A stretch of 64,000 bases of DNA. Origin: an uncultured Butyricicoccus sp. (lineage in GTDB: Bacteria > Bacillota > Clostridia > Oscillospirales > Butyricicoccaceae). The stretch is taken from contig CALWBL010000009.1 of the NCBI GenBank assembly GCA_944376065.1, positions 1 to 64,000 on the forward strand, in the 5' to 3' direction. The notes below the pieces were generated by a model that was not told the DNA's origin, made no database searches, and saw only the letters and a list, made by a program, of their open reading frames with translations. This document shows positions 8,610 to 19,326 of the stretch, piece after piece (position 1 is the stretch's first letter; every line of letters starts with the position of its first letter). The translations under genes were made by a program, and so were the position numbers.

Positions 8610-10547
8610 ATGAAAGATTTACAATATTACAAGCTGCTAAGTGAACAATATCCGACAATTGAATCGGTTTCCAGTAAAATTGTAAGTATGACAGCCACTC
8701 TTTGCCTACCTAAAGGAACAGAATATTTTTTTAGTGACCTTCATGGTGAACATGAGGCCTTTATTCATCTTTTAAGGTCTGGTTCTGGTGTGATTCGTGA
8801 AAAAATCGAAACTTTATTCTCACATTCCATTTTGGAGTCTGATAGAGCAGAACTTGCAGCCCTTATCTATTATCCAAAACAAATGCTTGTAAATAAACGA
8901 AATTCTTGTCCACGATTTAAGGAATGGTCAGAACTTACCATTGGCCGACTTGTTTTGGTCTGTCGTGATGTGTCTGCTAAATATACACGCAGTCGAGTAC
9001 ATAAGGCAATGGACCCGAATTATGCATATATTATGGACGAACTGCTGCAAACTTATGAATCAGACCCAGATAAACGCAGATATTTTAGAGCTTTAATCGC
9101 ATCTCTTGTTAAATCAGATAGCTCAGATCCACTTATAATTGCACTTTGTCATCTAATACAGCAAATGACAGTAGACCATCTTCATATTATTGGTGATATT
9201 TTTGATAGAGGTCCTCGTGCAGATAAAATCATAAATGAGCTTATGAAATATCATGATGTTGATATTCAATGGGGCAATCATGATATAAACTGGATGGGTG
9301 CTATGAGTGGCAACAGAGTTTGTTTATTTAATGTTCTTAAAATTGCTATTAGTTATAACTCATTTGATGTTTTAGAGGATGGCTATGGAGTAAATTTACG
9401 TCCACTAAGTATGTTTGCAGCCGAAACCTATCAAAATGACCCATGTGAACGTTTCCAGCCTCATGTGCTTGATGAGAATAAATACGACCCAGTAGACCCT
9501 AAGCTCGCAGCAAAAATGCATAAAGCAGTGGCAATTATTTTATTTAAACTGGAGGGTCAGCTTATTAAGCGACACCCAGAATATAATATGAGCAGTAGGC
9601 TTTTGCTCGATAAAATAAACTTTGAAAAAGGTATAATCACTCTTAATGGCAAACAATATCCTATGCTTGATACAAACTTCCCTACTATTGACCCTACTGA
9701 CCCATATAAACTTACTGATGCTGAAGAGTCACTTGTAGAAAACACACTTGCATCTTTTAGACATAGTGCAAAACTTCGCAGACATATCGATTATATTTAT
9801 ACCCATGGTGGAATGTATAAAGTATCAAATAATAATCTATTGTATCATGGCTGTATTCCTATGACTGAAAATGGCAAATTTGATAAGCTTATTCTTCCAA
9901 GTGGATCATATTCAGGCAAGGCACTGCTTGATTATCTTGATACCTGTGTACGCAAAGCATATTATACAGGTGATGAAAACTGTGTCGATTTAATGTGGTA
10001 TTTATGGTGTGGTGCAAAATCACCTGTGTTTGGTAAGGATAGAATGACAACGTTTGAACGTTGTTTTATTGCTGATAAAACATTGCAATCTGAGCCAATG
10101 AACCCATATTATCACAATTATGATGACCCAAAGCAAAGTGAAAAGATTATACGTGAATTCGGACTTGATCCTGCTAAATCACATATTGTCAATGGTCATG
10201 TACCTGTTAAAAATGGAGAAAATCCAATCAAAGCAGGCGGAAGATTGTTTGTTATAGATGGCGGAATATCTAAAGCATACCAATCAAAAACAGGAATTGC
10301 AGGTTATACTTTAATCTATAACTCACATGATATAGAGCTTGCAGAGCATATGCCATTTAGGCCAGCAGATGATACACATCCACTTGCAGAAATGACATCC
10401 ACTGTTCACATAGTTGAGCGTATGCCACGCCGAATGACAGTTGCAGATACAGATGAAGGTGAAATTTATCGAGAAAAAATCGAGGATTTAGAAAAATTGC
10501 TTGAACTTTACCGAGATGGCACACTTGGTGAGAAACTAGCAGATTAA
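8610..10547 (+). CDS. fbp: class III fructose-1,6-bisphosphatase
   Basis: The enzyme hydrolyses fructose 1,6-bisphosphate to fructose 6-phosphate in gluconeogenesis. At 645 residues it fits the Firmicutes-specific class III, which belongs to the calcineurin-like metallophosphoesterases. The metal-binding motifs are SDLHGEHEAF (about 50), GDIFDRGPRADK (about 195) and WGNHDINWMGA (about 220), with later NGHVPVKNGENPIKAGG and VIDGGISKAYQ. The start follows AAAGGAGAG at eight bases. It is monocistronic, with an intrinsic terminator just after the stop. Confidence 0.96.
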   Translation: MKDLQYYKLLSEQYPTIESVSSKIVSMTATLCLPKGTEYFFSDLHGEHEAFIHLLRSGSGVIREKIETLFSHSILESDRAELAALIYYPKQMLVNKRNSCPRFKEWSELTIGRLVLVCRDVSAKYTRSRVHKAMDPNYAYIMDELLQTYESDPDKRRYFRALIASLVKSDSSDPLIIALCHLIQQMTVDHLHIIGDIFDRGPRADKIINELMKYHDVDIQWGNHDINWMGAMSGNRVCLFNVLKIAISYNSFDVLEDGYGVNLRPLSMFAAETYQNDPCERFQPHVLDENKYDPVDPKLAAKMHKAVAIILFKLEGQLIKRHPEYNMSSRLLLDKINFEKGIITLNGKQYPMLDTNFPTIDPTDPYKLTDAEESLVENTLASFRHSAKLRRHIDYIYTHGGMYKVSNNNLLYHGCIPMTENGKFDKLILPSGSYSGKALLDYLDTCVRKAYYTGDENCVDLMWYLWCGAKSPVFGKDRMTTFERCFIADKTLQSEPMNPYYHNYDDPKQSEKIIREFGLDPAKSHIVNGHVPVKNGENPIKAGGRLFVIDGGISKAYQSKTGIAGYTLIYNSHDIELAEHMPFRPADDTHPLAEMTSTVHIVERMPRRMTVADTDEGEIYREKIEDLEKLLELYRDGTLGEKLAD

Positions 10548-10551
10548 AAAA

Positions 10552-10586
10552 AAGCGTCACTTTAATTTATAAAGTGATGCTTTTTT
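10552..10586 (+). terminator. fbp terminator
   Basis: AAGCGTCACTTTA pairs with TAAAGTGATGCTT, followed by TTTTTT. Confidence 0.85.
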
Positions 10587-10592
10587 ATACAT

Positions 10593-10624
10593 AAAAAATC
10601 CTGTCCGAAAATCGGACAGGATTT
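10593..10624 (-). terminator. tuf terminator (end of str operon)
   Basis: Thirteen-bp perfect arms AAATCCTGTCCGA and TCGGACAGGATTT, with a T-run on the minus strand, lie 30 bases past the tuf stop. Confidence 0.88.
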
Positions 10625-10654
10625 TGATGTTATCTAAGAAAAGTAATATTAAAA

Positions 10655-11857
10655 TTACTCGTTAATCTTAACAACAACGCCAGAACCTACGGTACGGCCA
10701 CCCTCACGGATAGCGAAACGCAGACCTTCTTCAATAGCGATTGGAGTAATCAGCTCAACGTCCATTTCAACGTTGTCACCTGGCATGCACATCTCAGTGC
10801 CTTCTGGCAGAGTGATAACGCCGGTAACGTCAGTTGTACGGAAATAGAACTGTGGACGGTAGTTGTTGAAGAATGGGGTATGACGGCCGCCTTCTTCCTT
10901 CTTCAGAACGTAAACCTGACCCTTGAACTTAGTATGTGGGTGGATAGAACCTGGCTTAGCCAGAACCTGACCACGCTCGATGTCAGTCTTCTGAACACCA
11001 CGCAGCAGAGCACCGATGTTGTCACCTGCTTCAGCGTAATCAAGCAGCTTACGGAACATTTCGATACCAGTAACAACGGTCTTACGAGGAGCTTCCATCA
11101 GACCTACGATTTCAACTTCCTCGTTCAGCTTCAGCTGACCACGCTCTACACGACCAGTAGCAACAGTACCACGACCAGTGATAGAGAATACGTCCTCGAC
11201 TGGCATGATGAAAGGCTTGTCAGCAGCACGGTCTGGAGTTGGGATATAAGAGTCAACAGCATCCATCAGCTCACGAATGCAAGCGTACTCTGGAGCATTT
11301 GGGTCGTTAGACTCACAAGTCAGAACGTTCAGAGCAGAACCACGGATTACTGGAACGTCGTCACCTGGGAAGTCATAAGAGGACAGCAGGTCACGAATTT
11401 CCATCTCAACTAGGTCAAGCAGCTCTTCGTCGTCAACCTGGTCAGCCTTGTTCATGAATACAACGATGTAAGGAACGCCTACCTGACGGGACAGCAGAAT
11501 ATGCTCACGAGTCTGAGGCATTGGGCCGTCAGCAGCGGATACAACAAGGATAGCACCGTCCATCTGAGCAGCACCAGTAATCATGTTCTTAACATAGTCA
11601 GCGTGACCTGGGCAGTCAACGTGAGCGTAGTGACGCTTGTCAGTGTGGTACTCAACGTGAGCGGTGTTGATTGTAATACCACGCTCCTTTTCTTCTGGAG
11701 CCTTGTCGATTGCGTCGTATGCCTGATATTCAGCAGCACCAGCCAGAGCAAGCACCTTAGTGATTGCAGCAGTCAGAGTAGTCTTGCCATGGTCAACGTG
11801 GCCGATAGTACCAATGTTAACGTGTGGCAGGGAGCGGTCAAATTTTTCCTTTGCCAT
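10655..11857 (-). CDS. tuf: elongation factor Tu
   Basis: EF-Tu delivers aminoacyl-tRNA to the ribosome as a GTP complex. The 400-residue protein has all GTPase motifs: GHVDHGKTT (G1), [11 protein letters not shown] (G2), DCPGHADY (G3), NKADQVD (G4) and GSAL (G5). These are followed by the two beta-barrel domains ([33 protein letters not shown]). It is the last gene of the L7Ae-rpsL-rpsG-fusA-tuf block. TAAGGAGG lies upstream of the ATG. An extra promoter in the 105-base gap after fusA probably raises its expression. Confidence 0.98.
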   Translation of the reverse strand: MAKEKFDRSLPHVNIGTIGHVDHGKTTLTAAITKVLALAGAAEYQAYDAIDKAPEEKERGITINTAHVEYHTDKRHYAHVDCPGHADYVKNMITGAAQMDGAILVVSAADGPMPQTREHILLSRQVGVPYIVVFMNKADQVDDEELLDLVEMEIRDLLSSYDFPGDDVPVIRGSALNVLTCESNDPNAPEYACIRELMDAVDSYIPTPDRAADKPFIMPVEDVFSITGRGTVATGRVERGQLKLNEEVEIVGLMEAPRKTVVTGIEMFRKLLDYAEAGDNIGALLRGVQKTDIERGQVLAKPGSIHPHTKFKGQVYVLKKEEGGRHTPFFNNYRPQFYFRTTDVTGVITLPEGTEMCMPGDNVEMDVELITPIAIEEGLRFAIREGGRTVGSGVVVKINE

Positions 11858-11927
11858 TTTGGATATCCTCCTTAGGAATTTTAAATTTAGTGAATTTTTA
11901 ATTCAAATATTAGTCACTTGTATAACT

Positions 11928-11956
11928 ATTTTAAATCATACTAGCGAAAAAATCAA
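11928..11956 (-). promoter_or_regulatory. putative internal promoter for tuf
   Basis: On the minus strand TTGATT and TAAAAT are 17 bases apart in the fusA-tuf spacer. A separate tuf promoter fits the high demand for EF-Tu. Confidence 0.5.
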
Positions 11957-11962
11957 CAACTT

Positions 11963-14068
11963 TTAGTCGTTATTTTTTGTGCGAGCGTCAATAATTTTAT
12001 CCTGTACGGACTTAGGCACTTCGGTGTAGTGACTAGGCTGCATGGTGTACTGACCACGGCCCTGAGTACTAGAACGCAGAGCAGTAGCATAACCGAACAT
12101 CTCAGATAGAGGCACAGCAGCACCTACTGCCTGAACGCCGCCACGAGGTTCCATACCTTGGATTTGACCACGACGAGCATTTAATCCGCCGATAACATCA
12201 CCCATATAGTCTTCTGGAACCAGAACGTCAACCTGCATGATAGGCTCCATCAGTACTGGCTCAGCCTTACGCATAGCTTCCTTAAACGCCATAGAACCAG
12301 CAATCTTAAACGCCATTTCAGAGGAGTCAACTTCATGGAAAGAACCATCATACAGAGTAACCTTAACATCAACAACTGGATAACCAGCGAGTACACCGGC
12401 CTGCATAGCACCCTGAATACCCTGATTTACTGGCTCGATGTATTCCTTAGGAATAGCACCACCAACAATCTTGTTGATAAATTCGTAACCCTTACCGGAT
12501 TCGTTAGGCTCAACTATAATCTTAACGTGACCATATTGACCCTTACCGCCGGACTGACGAGCATACTTCATGTCAACGTCAGCAGAGCGACGAATAGTTT
12601 CCTTATAAGCAACCTGAGGCTCACCAACATTAGCCTCTACCTTAAATTCACGCAGCAGACGGTCAACGATGATTTCAAGGTGAAGTTCACCCATACCAGC
12701 AATGATAGTCTGACCAGTTTCTTCATCAGTCCAGGTACGGAAGGTTGGGTCTTCTTCTGCCAACTTGGTTAGAGCAATACCCATTTTTTCTTGACCAGCC
12801 TTAGTCTTAGGCTCAATAGCAACACGAATAACTGGATCTGGGAAGTTCATGGATTCAAGGATAATTGGGTGCTTTTCATCACACAGTGTATCACCAGTTG
12901 TGGTATTTTTCAGACCAACAGCAGCAGCGATATCACCAGAGTAAACGATATCAATATCCTTACGAGCATTAGCATGCATCTGCAAGATACGACCCATACG
13001 CTCACGGTTGCCCTTAGTTGCATTCAGTACAGAAGAACCAGCAGTAAGAGTACCGGAGTATACACGGAAGAATGTTAAACGACCTACATAAGGATCGGTC
13101 ATAATCTTAAATGCCAGAGCTGAGAATGGAGCCTCATCGCTAGATGGACGGGAATCCTCTTCTTCGGTATCTGGGTTAACGCCCTTAATCATAGGAACGT
13201 CTGTTGGAGCTGGCATATAATCAACAACAGCATCAAGAAGCATCTGAACGCCCTTGTTACGGTATGCAGTACCGCACATTACAGGGATAATCTGTACATT
13301 ACAAACGCCCTTACGCAGTGCAGCCTTCAGCTCATCAACTGTGATTTCTTCGCCTTCGAGGTACTTCATCATCAGTTCCTCGTCCAGCTCACAGATAGAT
13401 TCAACCATTGCGTCATGGTATTCCTGAGCCATATCAACCAGATCTTCTGGGATATCCTCATCACGAACGTCCTTACCAAGGTCATCATAATAAACCTCAG
13501 CACGCATGGTCATAAGATCAACAATACCCTTAAATGTGTCCTCAGAACCGATTGGTAGCTGAATTGGAACAGCATTACACTTTAGACGGTCTTTCATCAT
13601 CTTAACAACATTGAAGAAATCAGCACCCATGATGTCCATTTTGTTAACGAACGCCATACGAGGTACATGATAATCGTCAGCCTGATGCCAAACGGTTTCA
13701 GACTGAGGTTCAACACCGCCCTTAGCGCAGAAAACGGTTACAGAACCGTCAAGTACACGCAGAGAACGCTGAACTTCGATAGTAAAGTCAACGTGACCTG
13801 GGGTGTCGATGATATTTATACGATGTTCTGGGTACTGGTTACGGGAGCCAGACCAGTGACAAGTAGTAGCAGCAGAGGTAATTGTAATACCGCGTTCCTG
13901 CTCCTGCTCCATCCAGTCCATGGTAGCAGTACCGTCATGGGTATCACCGATTTTATAGTTTACACCTGTATAGTACAGGATACGCTCAGTAGTAGTAGTT
14001 TTACCAGCATCGATGTGAGCCATGATGCCGATATTTCTGGTATTTTCCAGCGAATATTCTCTAGGCAT
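11963..14068 (-). CDS. fusA: elongation factor G
   Basis: EF-G drives ribosomal translocation and, with RRF, ribosome recycling. The 701-residue protein has the GTPase domain motifs [34 protein letters not shown] and NKMDIMGAD. Domain II contains [14 protein letters not shown]. Domains III-V include [18 protein letters not shown] and [14 protein letters not shown]. The length is typical. It lies between rpsG (33-base gap) and tuf. A good GGAG-containing site precedes the ATG. Confidence 0.98.
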   Translation of the reverse strand: MPREYSLENTRNIGIMAHIDAGKTTTTERILYYTGVNYKIGDTHDGTATMDWMEQEQERGITITSAATTCHWSGSRNQYPEHRINIIDTPGHVDFTIEVQRSLRVLDGSVTVFCAKGGVEPQSETVWHQADDYHVPRMAFVNKMDIMGADFFNVVKMMKDRLKCNAVPIQLPIGSEDTFKGIVDLMTMRAEVYYDDLGKDVRDEDIPEDLVDMAQEYHDAMVESICELDEELMMKYLEGEEITVDELKAALRKGVCNVQIIPVMCGTAYRNKGVQMLLDAVVDYMPAPTDVPMIKGVNPDTEEEDSRPSSDEAPFSALAFKIMTDPYVGRLTFFRVYSGTLTAGSSVLNATKGNRERMGRILQMHANARKDIDIVYSGDIAAAVGLKNTTTGDTLCDEKHPIILESMNFPDPVIRVAIEPKTKAGQEKMGIALTKLAEEDPTFRTWTDEETGQTIIAGMGELHLEIIVDRLLREFKVEANVGEPQVAYKETIRRSADVDMKYARQSGGKGQYGHVKIIVEPNESGKGYEFINKIVGGAIPKEYIEPVNQGIQGAMQAGVLAGYPVVDVKVTLYDGSFHEVDSSEMAFKIAGSMAFKEAMRKAEPVLMEPIMQVDVLVPEDYMGDVIGGLNARRGQIQGMEPRGGVQAVGAAVPLSEMFGYATALRSSTQGRGQYTMQPSHYTEVPKSVQDKIIDARTKNND

Positions 14069-14101
14069 GGTTGCTCTCCTTTCAGATATTCTACCGATTT
14101 A

Positions 14102-14572
14102 TTAATAACGGTAGTGAGCGAATGCCTTGTTAGCCTCTGCCATCTTGTGAGTATCCTCACGCTTCTTAACAGAGCCACCCAGATTGTTAGCTGCGTCCAG
14201 AATTTCGCCTGCCAGACGAGCACGCATTGTCTTTTCAGAACGAGCACGGGAGTACTTAGTAATCCAACGTAGGCCCAAAGTCTGACGACGCTCAGGACGA
14301 ACTTCCATTGGCACCTGGTAAGTAGCACCACCTACACGGCGAGCCTTAACTTCCAGGCTAGGCATAATATTTTCCATTGCTTCGGTGAAAACCTCCAAAG
14401 GTTCACGACCGGTCTTATCTCGAACGATGTCAAAAGCACCATAAACAACCTTCTGTGCAACACCCTTCTTGCCGTCTAGCATGATAGAGTTTACCAGCTT
14501 AGTAACCAGCTTAGAATTATACATTGGGTCTGGCAGAACGTCTCTCTTGGGAACATTTCCTCTTCTTGGCAC
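14102..14572 (-). CDS. rpsG: 30S ribosomal protein S7
   Basis: S7 nucleates assembly of the 30S head and contacts E-site tRNA. The 156-residue length is exact for the family if translation begins at the GTG at 14572 ([15 protein letters not shown] follows). An upstream ATG adds six residues, but those codons contain the AAGGAGGG ribosome binding site, so it is not the start. The RNA-binding motifs [21 protein letters not shown] and [16 protein letters not shown] are present. It is separated from rpsL by an unusually long 205-base spacer. Confidence 0.96.
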   Translation of the reverse strand: MPRRGNVPKRDVLPDPMYNSKLVTKLVNSIMLDGKKGVAQKVVYGAFDIVRDKTGREPLEVFTEAMENIMPSLEVKARRVGGATYQVPMEVRPERRQTLGLRWITKYSRARSEKTMRARLAGEILDAANNLGGSVKKREDTHKMAEANKAFAHYRY

Positions 14573-14777
14573 TTTACTTCCCTCCTTCATTATTATTTAA
14601 TATGATTTCATAGGTACTCAGTAAATTTTTATTTACTGTGTTGTGTCCGAGGTTTCCCAAATAAAAAATCTATATGAAAAACACTCAGGACAAAGCTGTG
14701 GGTCGATTTAAAAAATCGAGCGATTGCTTTGCTGAAACTGTTATAAGTTCAAATCAAAGTCTTTAAAGGCTTAAAAA
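14573..14777 (-). other. long structured rpsL-rpsG intergenic region
   Basis: This 205-base spacer lies inside the operon. On the minus strand it contains two clear hairpins: TCGATTT/AAATCGA with a 3-nt loop at about 14703-14719, and AGTAAA/TTTACT at about 14621-14638. No terminator T-run follows. It may fold into a regulatory or processing element, comparable in position to the S7-binding region between these genes in enterobacteria. Confidence 0.45.
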
Positions 14778-15197
14778 TTACTTACCAGCCTTAGGACGCT
14801 TAGCACCGTACTTGGAACGAGCCTGCTTACGGTTTGCAACACCCTGGGTATCCAGAGTACCACGAATAATGTGATAACGTACACCTGGAAGGTCCTTTAC
14901 ACGACCGCCACGAACCATAACTACGGAGTGTTCCTGTAAGTTATGACCGATACCTGGGATGTAAGCGGAAACTTCCATACCGTTGGTCAGACGAACACGG
15001 GCAATCTTACGAAGTGCAGAGTTAGGCTTTTTAGGGGTCATGGTCTTAACAGTGGTACAAACGCCACGCTTCTGTGGTGCGGACTGGTCAGTCTGCTTTT
15101 TCTTCTGAGAGTTGTAGCCAACCTGAAGAGCTGGAGCTGTGGACTTTGCCTTAGTTACCTCACGTCCCTTGCGTACGAGCTGATTAAAAGTAGGCAT
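14778..15197 (-). CDS. rpsL: 30S ribosomal protein S12
   Basis: S12 controls decoding accuracy at the ribosomal A site. The 139-residue sequence has the invariant [11 protein letters not shown], including the lysine altered in streptomycin resistance, plus [18 protein letters not shown] and [13 protein letters not shown] short insertion ([14 protein letters not shown]) near residue 30 is typical of Firmicutes. GGAGGAG precedes the ATG. Second gene of the operon that starts at the 15579 promoter. Confidence 0.98.
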   Translation of the reverse strand: MPTFNQLVRKGREVTKAKSTAPALQVGYNSQKKKQTDQSAPQKRGVCTTVKTMTPKKPNSALRKIARVRLTNGMEVSAYIPGIGHNLQEHSVVMVRGGRVKDLPGVRYHIIRGTLDTQGVANRKQARSKYGAKRPKAGK

Positions 15198-15273
15198 TCT
15201 TTCTCCTCCTTCTTTAAAGAATAATATAAAAGTTTATGATAAACCGAATTTTGCCGGTTATCAGCAATAAAAA

Positions 15274-15519
15274 TCATTCTGCCAGAACGGTAACAACAGC
15301 CGCACCGACATCAATCATACAGGCATCGCCGAGTTCAGCCATAGTAGCTACTTCTTCGACTGGAACCTGCATATTACGGCACAGTTCGCATATTGGACGC
15401 AGCACACGTTGCTCTGCATCAAGTGCAATATAAACACGGTCAGCCCTGCCAGATTTTATTGCCTTAGCGGACTGTTTTACGCCCACTACTTTGGGCGCCG
15501 CTGATAATTGAGAAAGCAT
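15274..15519 (-). CDS. rplGB: L7Ae-like K-turn binding ribosomal protein (YbxF type)
   Basis: This 81-residue protein of the L7Ae/L30e/S12e/Gadd45 fold has VVGVKQSAKAIKSGRADRVYIALDA and VPVEEVATMAELGDACMIDVGAAVV. Bacillus YbxF binds kink-turn RNA. Its position between rpoC and rpsL is conserved in Firmicutes. It is the first gene after the promoter at 15551-15579, with AGGAGGGG before the ATG. Confidence 0.92.
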   Translation of the reverse strand: MLSQLSAAPKVVGVKQSAKAIKSGRADRVYIALDAEQRVLRPICELCRNMQVPVEEVATMAELGDACMIDVGAAVVTVLAE

Positions 15520-15550
15520 TTTATTCCCCTCCTATACCGCATACGATAAT

Positions 15551-15579
15551 AGTATAACGACTTACCCCCATAAGGTCAA
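15551..15579 (-). promoter_or_regulatory. sigma-A promoter of the L7Ae-rpsL-rpsG-fusA-tuf operon
   Basis: Minus-strand TTGACC and TATACT with exactly 17 bases between them lie just upstream of the L7Ae-like gene and after the rpoC terminator. The leader is very short. Confidence 0.8.
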
Positions 15580-15723
15580 GTGTTTTTTCATTTTTCTCCA
15601 TTTAGGCGAGTTTTCTCTGCTTTATTCTCTATAAACTGTGCAATTTTTCAGATATGTCTTTTTTGCATGGACTTTGTGTTTTTATTATGTACATATTTGC
15701 ATCTTTTATACATAGATATATAA

Positions 15724-15755
15724 AAAATCAGGTCGGTATTATACCAACCTGATTT
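15724..15755 (-). terminator. rpoBC terminator
   Basis: AAATCAGGTTGGTA and TACCGACCTGATT pair with a short loop, and a T-run follows on the minus strand, directly after the rpoC stop. Confidence 0.88.
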
Positions 15756-15762
15756 ATATTTA

Positions 15763-18700
15763 TTAGTCAAGACTTACTGTCTGCTCATAATGACCACTTC
15801 TATACTCCTGCATACCGGAACCTGCTGGAATCAGCTTACCGATAATAACATTTTCTTTCAGACCGAGCAATGGGTCAATCTTACCCTTAATAGCTGCATC
15901 TGTAAGAACACGTGTTGTTTCTTGGAATGAAGCAGCAGACAAGAATGACTCTGTAGCAAGAGATGCCTTTGTAATGCCCATAAGTGTTGGACTGCAAGTA
16001 GCGAATTTAAGATCAGTTTCACCAGCATCAATGCGCTTTTGAACTTCGTTATTGTAGTCCTCAAACTCAAGCATATCGATAACAGAACCTGGCAGTACAG
16101 CAGCATCGCCAGCGTCCTCAACCTTAACCTTACGCATCATCTGACGAACGATAACCTCGATATGTTTATCGTTGATGTCAACACCCTGTTGACGATAAAC
16201 CTTCTGAACTTCCTTGATTTCATAATCATGAACAGCTCGAGGGTCGAGTATACGCAGAATATCATGAGGACTTAAAGCACCTTCGTTTAGCATATCGCCC
16301 TTGTTAACCATTTGACCGTCCTCAACCTTGATACCTGAGGAAGATGCAAGCTGATAAGAGCGCATATCACCGTTTTCAGGATTAACAATGTTAATAGTTT
16401 TAAGGGTTGAGCGGCGTGACTCCTCAATGCGAACAACACCAGATATTTCGGCAAGAGTTGCAACCTTCTTAGGCTTGCGAGCCTCGAACAGCTCTTCAAC
16501 TCTAGGAAGACCCTGAGTGATATCGCTACCCGCAACACCACCGGTGTGGAAAGTACGCATTGTAAGCTGAGTACCTGGTTCACCGATAGACTGAGCGGCG
16601 ATAATACCAACAGCCTCACCCATTCCGCAAGGGGAACCCGCAGCAAGGTTCATACCATAACAGTGAGCACAAACGCCCTTACGAGAACGACATTCCAGAA
16701 CAGAGCGGATTTGCAGCTTAGTAATTCCAGCACCAACAATAATATCAGCCTCAGCGTCCTTAATCATTGTTTCTCTTGATACAAGAACCTCGCCTGTTTC
16801 TGGGTGCAGAACATCATCAACAGGATAACGACCAAGCAGACGCTCACGGAATGTTTCGATTATTTGGTTGCCTTCCTTAATATCCTCAACCCAAATACCC
16901 TTAGTTGCACCACAATCTTCCTCACGGATAATAACGTCCTGAGAAACGTCAACGAGACGACGTGTTAGATAACCAGAGTCAGCGGTACGCAGAGCAGTAT
17001 CCGCCATACCCTTTCGTGCACCACGAGCAGCGATAAAGTATTCTAAAACAGAAAGACCTTCACGGAAGTTGGACTTAATAGGAATTTCGATGGTTTTACC
17101 AGAGGTAGATGCCATAAGACCGCGCATACCAGCAAGCTGACGAATCTGGTTGATGCTACCACGAGCACCGGAATCCGCCATCATATGGATTGGGTTATGA
17201 CGTTCAGCCTTCATGTTTGCCTGCAGTTTAGCAGTAACCTTCTTAGTTGTATCCTCCCACTCAGCAACAGTCAAGCGGTAACGTTCTTCATCCGTGATAA
17301 AACCGCGCTTATATTTTCTATCAATTTGAGCAACTTTTTGTTCAGCTTCACGAACAAGCTGTTCCTTGCCTTCTGGAACAAGCATATCAGCAACCGCAAC
17401 AGTTAAGGCACCACGAGTAGAATATTTATAACCCATAGACTTAATTGCGTCCAAAACTTCAGCAGTCTTATTGAAGTCATGAACTCTAATGCAACGGTCA
17501 ATAATCTTACCTAGTTCCTTTTTTCCGCAAGTAAACATAATCTCAAGGTCAAGGCAATGCTCATCATCACGCTCAACAAATCCAAGGTCTTGAGGAATAC
17601 GTTCATTGAAAATCAAACGACCTGGAGTAGCATCAACAATACGAGAAATTGTTTTGCCGCCAACGTTTTTAGTCATACGAACCTTAATTGGAGCATGAAT
17701 ACCAACAACACCTTGATCATAAGCCATAAGAGCCTCATCTGGAGAGGTAAATATCTTACCAGCACCAGGTTCAGTATCACGGTCGATAGTCAGATAGTAA
17801 GCACCAAGAACCATATCCTGAGAAGGAACGGTAACAGGCTTACCGTCCTGAGGTTTCAGCAGGTTGTTAGCAGAAAGCATTAGCAGACGAGCCTCAGCCT
17901 GAGCCTCGGCAGATAGAGGAACATGAACCGCCATCTGGTCACCGTCAAAGTCAGCGTTAAACGCAGTACATACAAGAGGGTGCAGACGGATAGCACGCCC
18001 TTCAACCAGAACAGGCTCAAATGCCTGAATACCCAGACGGTGAAGTGTAGGAGCACGGTTTAACATTACAGGGTGACCCTTAATAATATCAGCCAGTACG
18101 TCCCAAACCTCATTTTTAGCGCGTTCAACCATCTTCTTAGCTGATTTAATATTAGATGCAAGACCATCTGAAACCAAACGTTTCATAATGAATGGTTTAA
18201 ACAGCTCAAGGGCCATTTCCTTAGGCAGACCGCACTGATAAATCTTTAAGTCTGGACCTACAACAATAACCGAACGACCAGAGTAGTCAACACGCTTACC
18301 AAGCAGGTTCTGACGGAAACGACCTTGTTTACCCTTGAGCATATCAGAAAGGCTCTTTAATGCTCTATTGTTAGGACCAGTTACAGGTCGACCACGACGA
18401 CCGTTATCAATAAGTGCATCAACAGCCTCCTGTAACATACGTTTTTCATTTCTAACAATAATATCTGGAGCACCCAGCTCAAGCAAACGCTTTAAACGGT
18501 TATTGCGGTTAATCACACGACGGTAAAGGTCGTTTAGGTCGCTTGTAGCAAAACGACCACCATCAAGCTGAACCATAGGACGAATTTCTGGTGGAATTAC
18601 AGGCACAACGTCCATAATCATCCATTCTGGCTTGTTTCCAGAAACACGGAAAGATTCAACAACTTCCAAACGCTTAATAATGCGAATACGCTTTTGACCG

Positions 18701-19293
18701 CTAGCGTCTTTAAGCTCATTACGCAGCTCTTTAGAGAGTGCATCAAGGTCGATTTCACTCAGCAGTTTTTGTATAGCCTCAGCGCCCATTTCGGCGGTGA
18801 AATCGTCCTCATATTTTTCCTGCATATCTCTATATTCAACTTCGGTGAGAATTTGCTTTTTGATAAGCGGTGTATCACCTGGGTCAGTTACAATATAAGA
18901 TGCAAAGTATAGCACCTTCTCAAGAACTCTTGGAGAGATATCAAGAATCAGACCCATACGAGATGGAATACCCTTAAAATACCAAATATGAGATACAGGA
19001 GCAGCCAGTTCAATATGACCCATACGTTCGCGACGAACCTTTGCACGTGTAACCTCTACGCCACACTTATCACAAACCTTGCCTTTGTATCTAACCTTTT
19101 TGTACTTACCACAATGACATTCCCAGTCTTTTGTAGGGCCAAAGATACGCTCACAGAAAAGACCATCTTTTTCTGGTTTTAGTGTACGGTAGTTAATGGT
19201 TTCAGGTTTTTTAACCTCACCAAAAGACCATTCACGGATAAGTTCGGGCGACGCCAAACCGATTTTAATGGCATTAAATGTGTTATATCCCAT
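15763..19293 (-). CDS. rpoC: DNA-directed RNA polymerase subunit beta'
   Basis: The beta' subunit carries the catalytic magnesium triad NADFDGDQM (near residue 450). The 1176-residue protein also has the N-terminal zinc ribbon [20 protein letters not shown], the rudder and bridge-helix regions, the second zinc site [15 protein letters not shown], and the trigger loop segment [21 protein letters not shown]. The length is typical of Firmicutes. It follows rpoB by 33 bases with a good ribosome binding site. The tail, ending [10 protein letters not shown], is short. Confidence 0.98.
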   Translation of the reverse strand: MGYNTFNAIKIGLASPELIREWSFGEVKKPETINYRTLKPEKDGLFCERIFGPTKDWECHCGKYKKVRYKGKVCDKCGVEVTRAKVRRERMGHIELAAPVSHIWYFKGIPSRMGLILDISPRVLEKVLYFASYIVTDPGDTPLIKKQILTEVEYRDMQEKYEDDFTAEMGAEAIQKLLSEIDLDALSKELRNELKDASGQKRIRIIKRLEVVESFRVSGNKPEWMIMDVVPVIPPEIRPMVQLDGGRFATSDLNDLYRRVINRNNRLKRLLELGAPDIIVRNEKRMLQEAVDALIDNGRRGRPVTGPNNRALKSLSDMLKGKQGRFRQNLLGKRVDYSGRSVIVVGPDLKIYQCGLPKEMALELFKPFIMKRLVSDGLASNIKSAKKMVERAKNEVWDVLADIIKGHPVMLNRAPTLHRLGIQAFEPVLVEGRAIRLHPLVCTAFNADFDGDQMAVHVPLSAEAQAEARLLMLSANNLLKPQDGKPVTVPSQDMVLGAYYLTIDRDTEPGAGKIFTSPDEALMAYDQGVVGIHAPIKVRMTKNVGGKTISRIVDATPGRLIFNERIPQDLGFVERDDEHCLDLEIMFTCGKKELGKIIDRCIRVHDFNKTAEVLDAIKSMGYKYSTRGALTVAVADMLVPEGKEQLVREAEQKVAQIDRKYKRGFITDEERYRLTVAEWEDTTKKVTAKLQANMKAERHNPIHMMADSGARGSINQIRQLAGMRGLMASTSGKTIEIPIKSNFREGLSVLEYFIAARGARKGMADTALRTADSGYLTRRLVDVSQDVIIREEDCGATKGIWVEDIKEGNQIIETFRERLLGRYPVDDVLHPETGEVLVSRETMIKDAEADIIVGAGITKLQIRSVLECRSRKGVCAHCYGMNLAAGSPCGMGEAVGIIAAQSIGEPGTQLTMRTFHTGGVAGSDITQGLPRVEELFEARKPKKVATLAEISGVVRIEESRRSTLKTINIVNPENGDMRSYQLASSSGIKVEDGQMVNKGDMLNEGALSPHDILRILDPRAVHDYEIKEVQKVYRQQGVDINDKHIEVIVRQMMRKVKVEDAGDAAVLPGSVIDMLEFEDYNNEVQKRIDAGETDLKFATCSPTLMGITKASLATESFLSAASFQETTRVLTDAAIKGKIDPLLGLKENVIIGKLIPAGSGMQEYRSGHYEQTVSLD

Positions 19294-19326
19294 AATCTTA
19301 TTGTATTACTCCTTCCCTAATCCGTA

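Noticed and set aside
10880..14331. Plus- and minus-strand ORFs of 60-200 codons over tuf, fusA and rpsG
   Set aside because: They are shadows of highly codon-biased genes in other frames, with no ribosome binding site or known domain.
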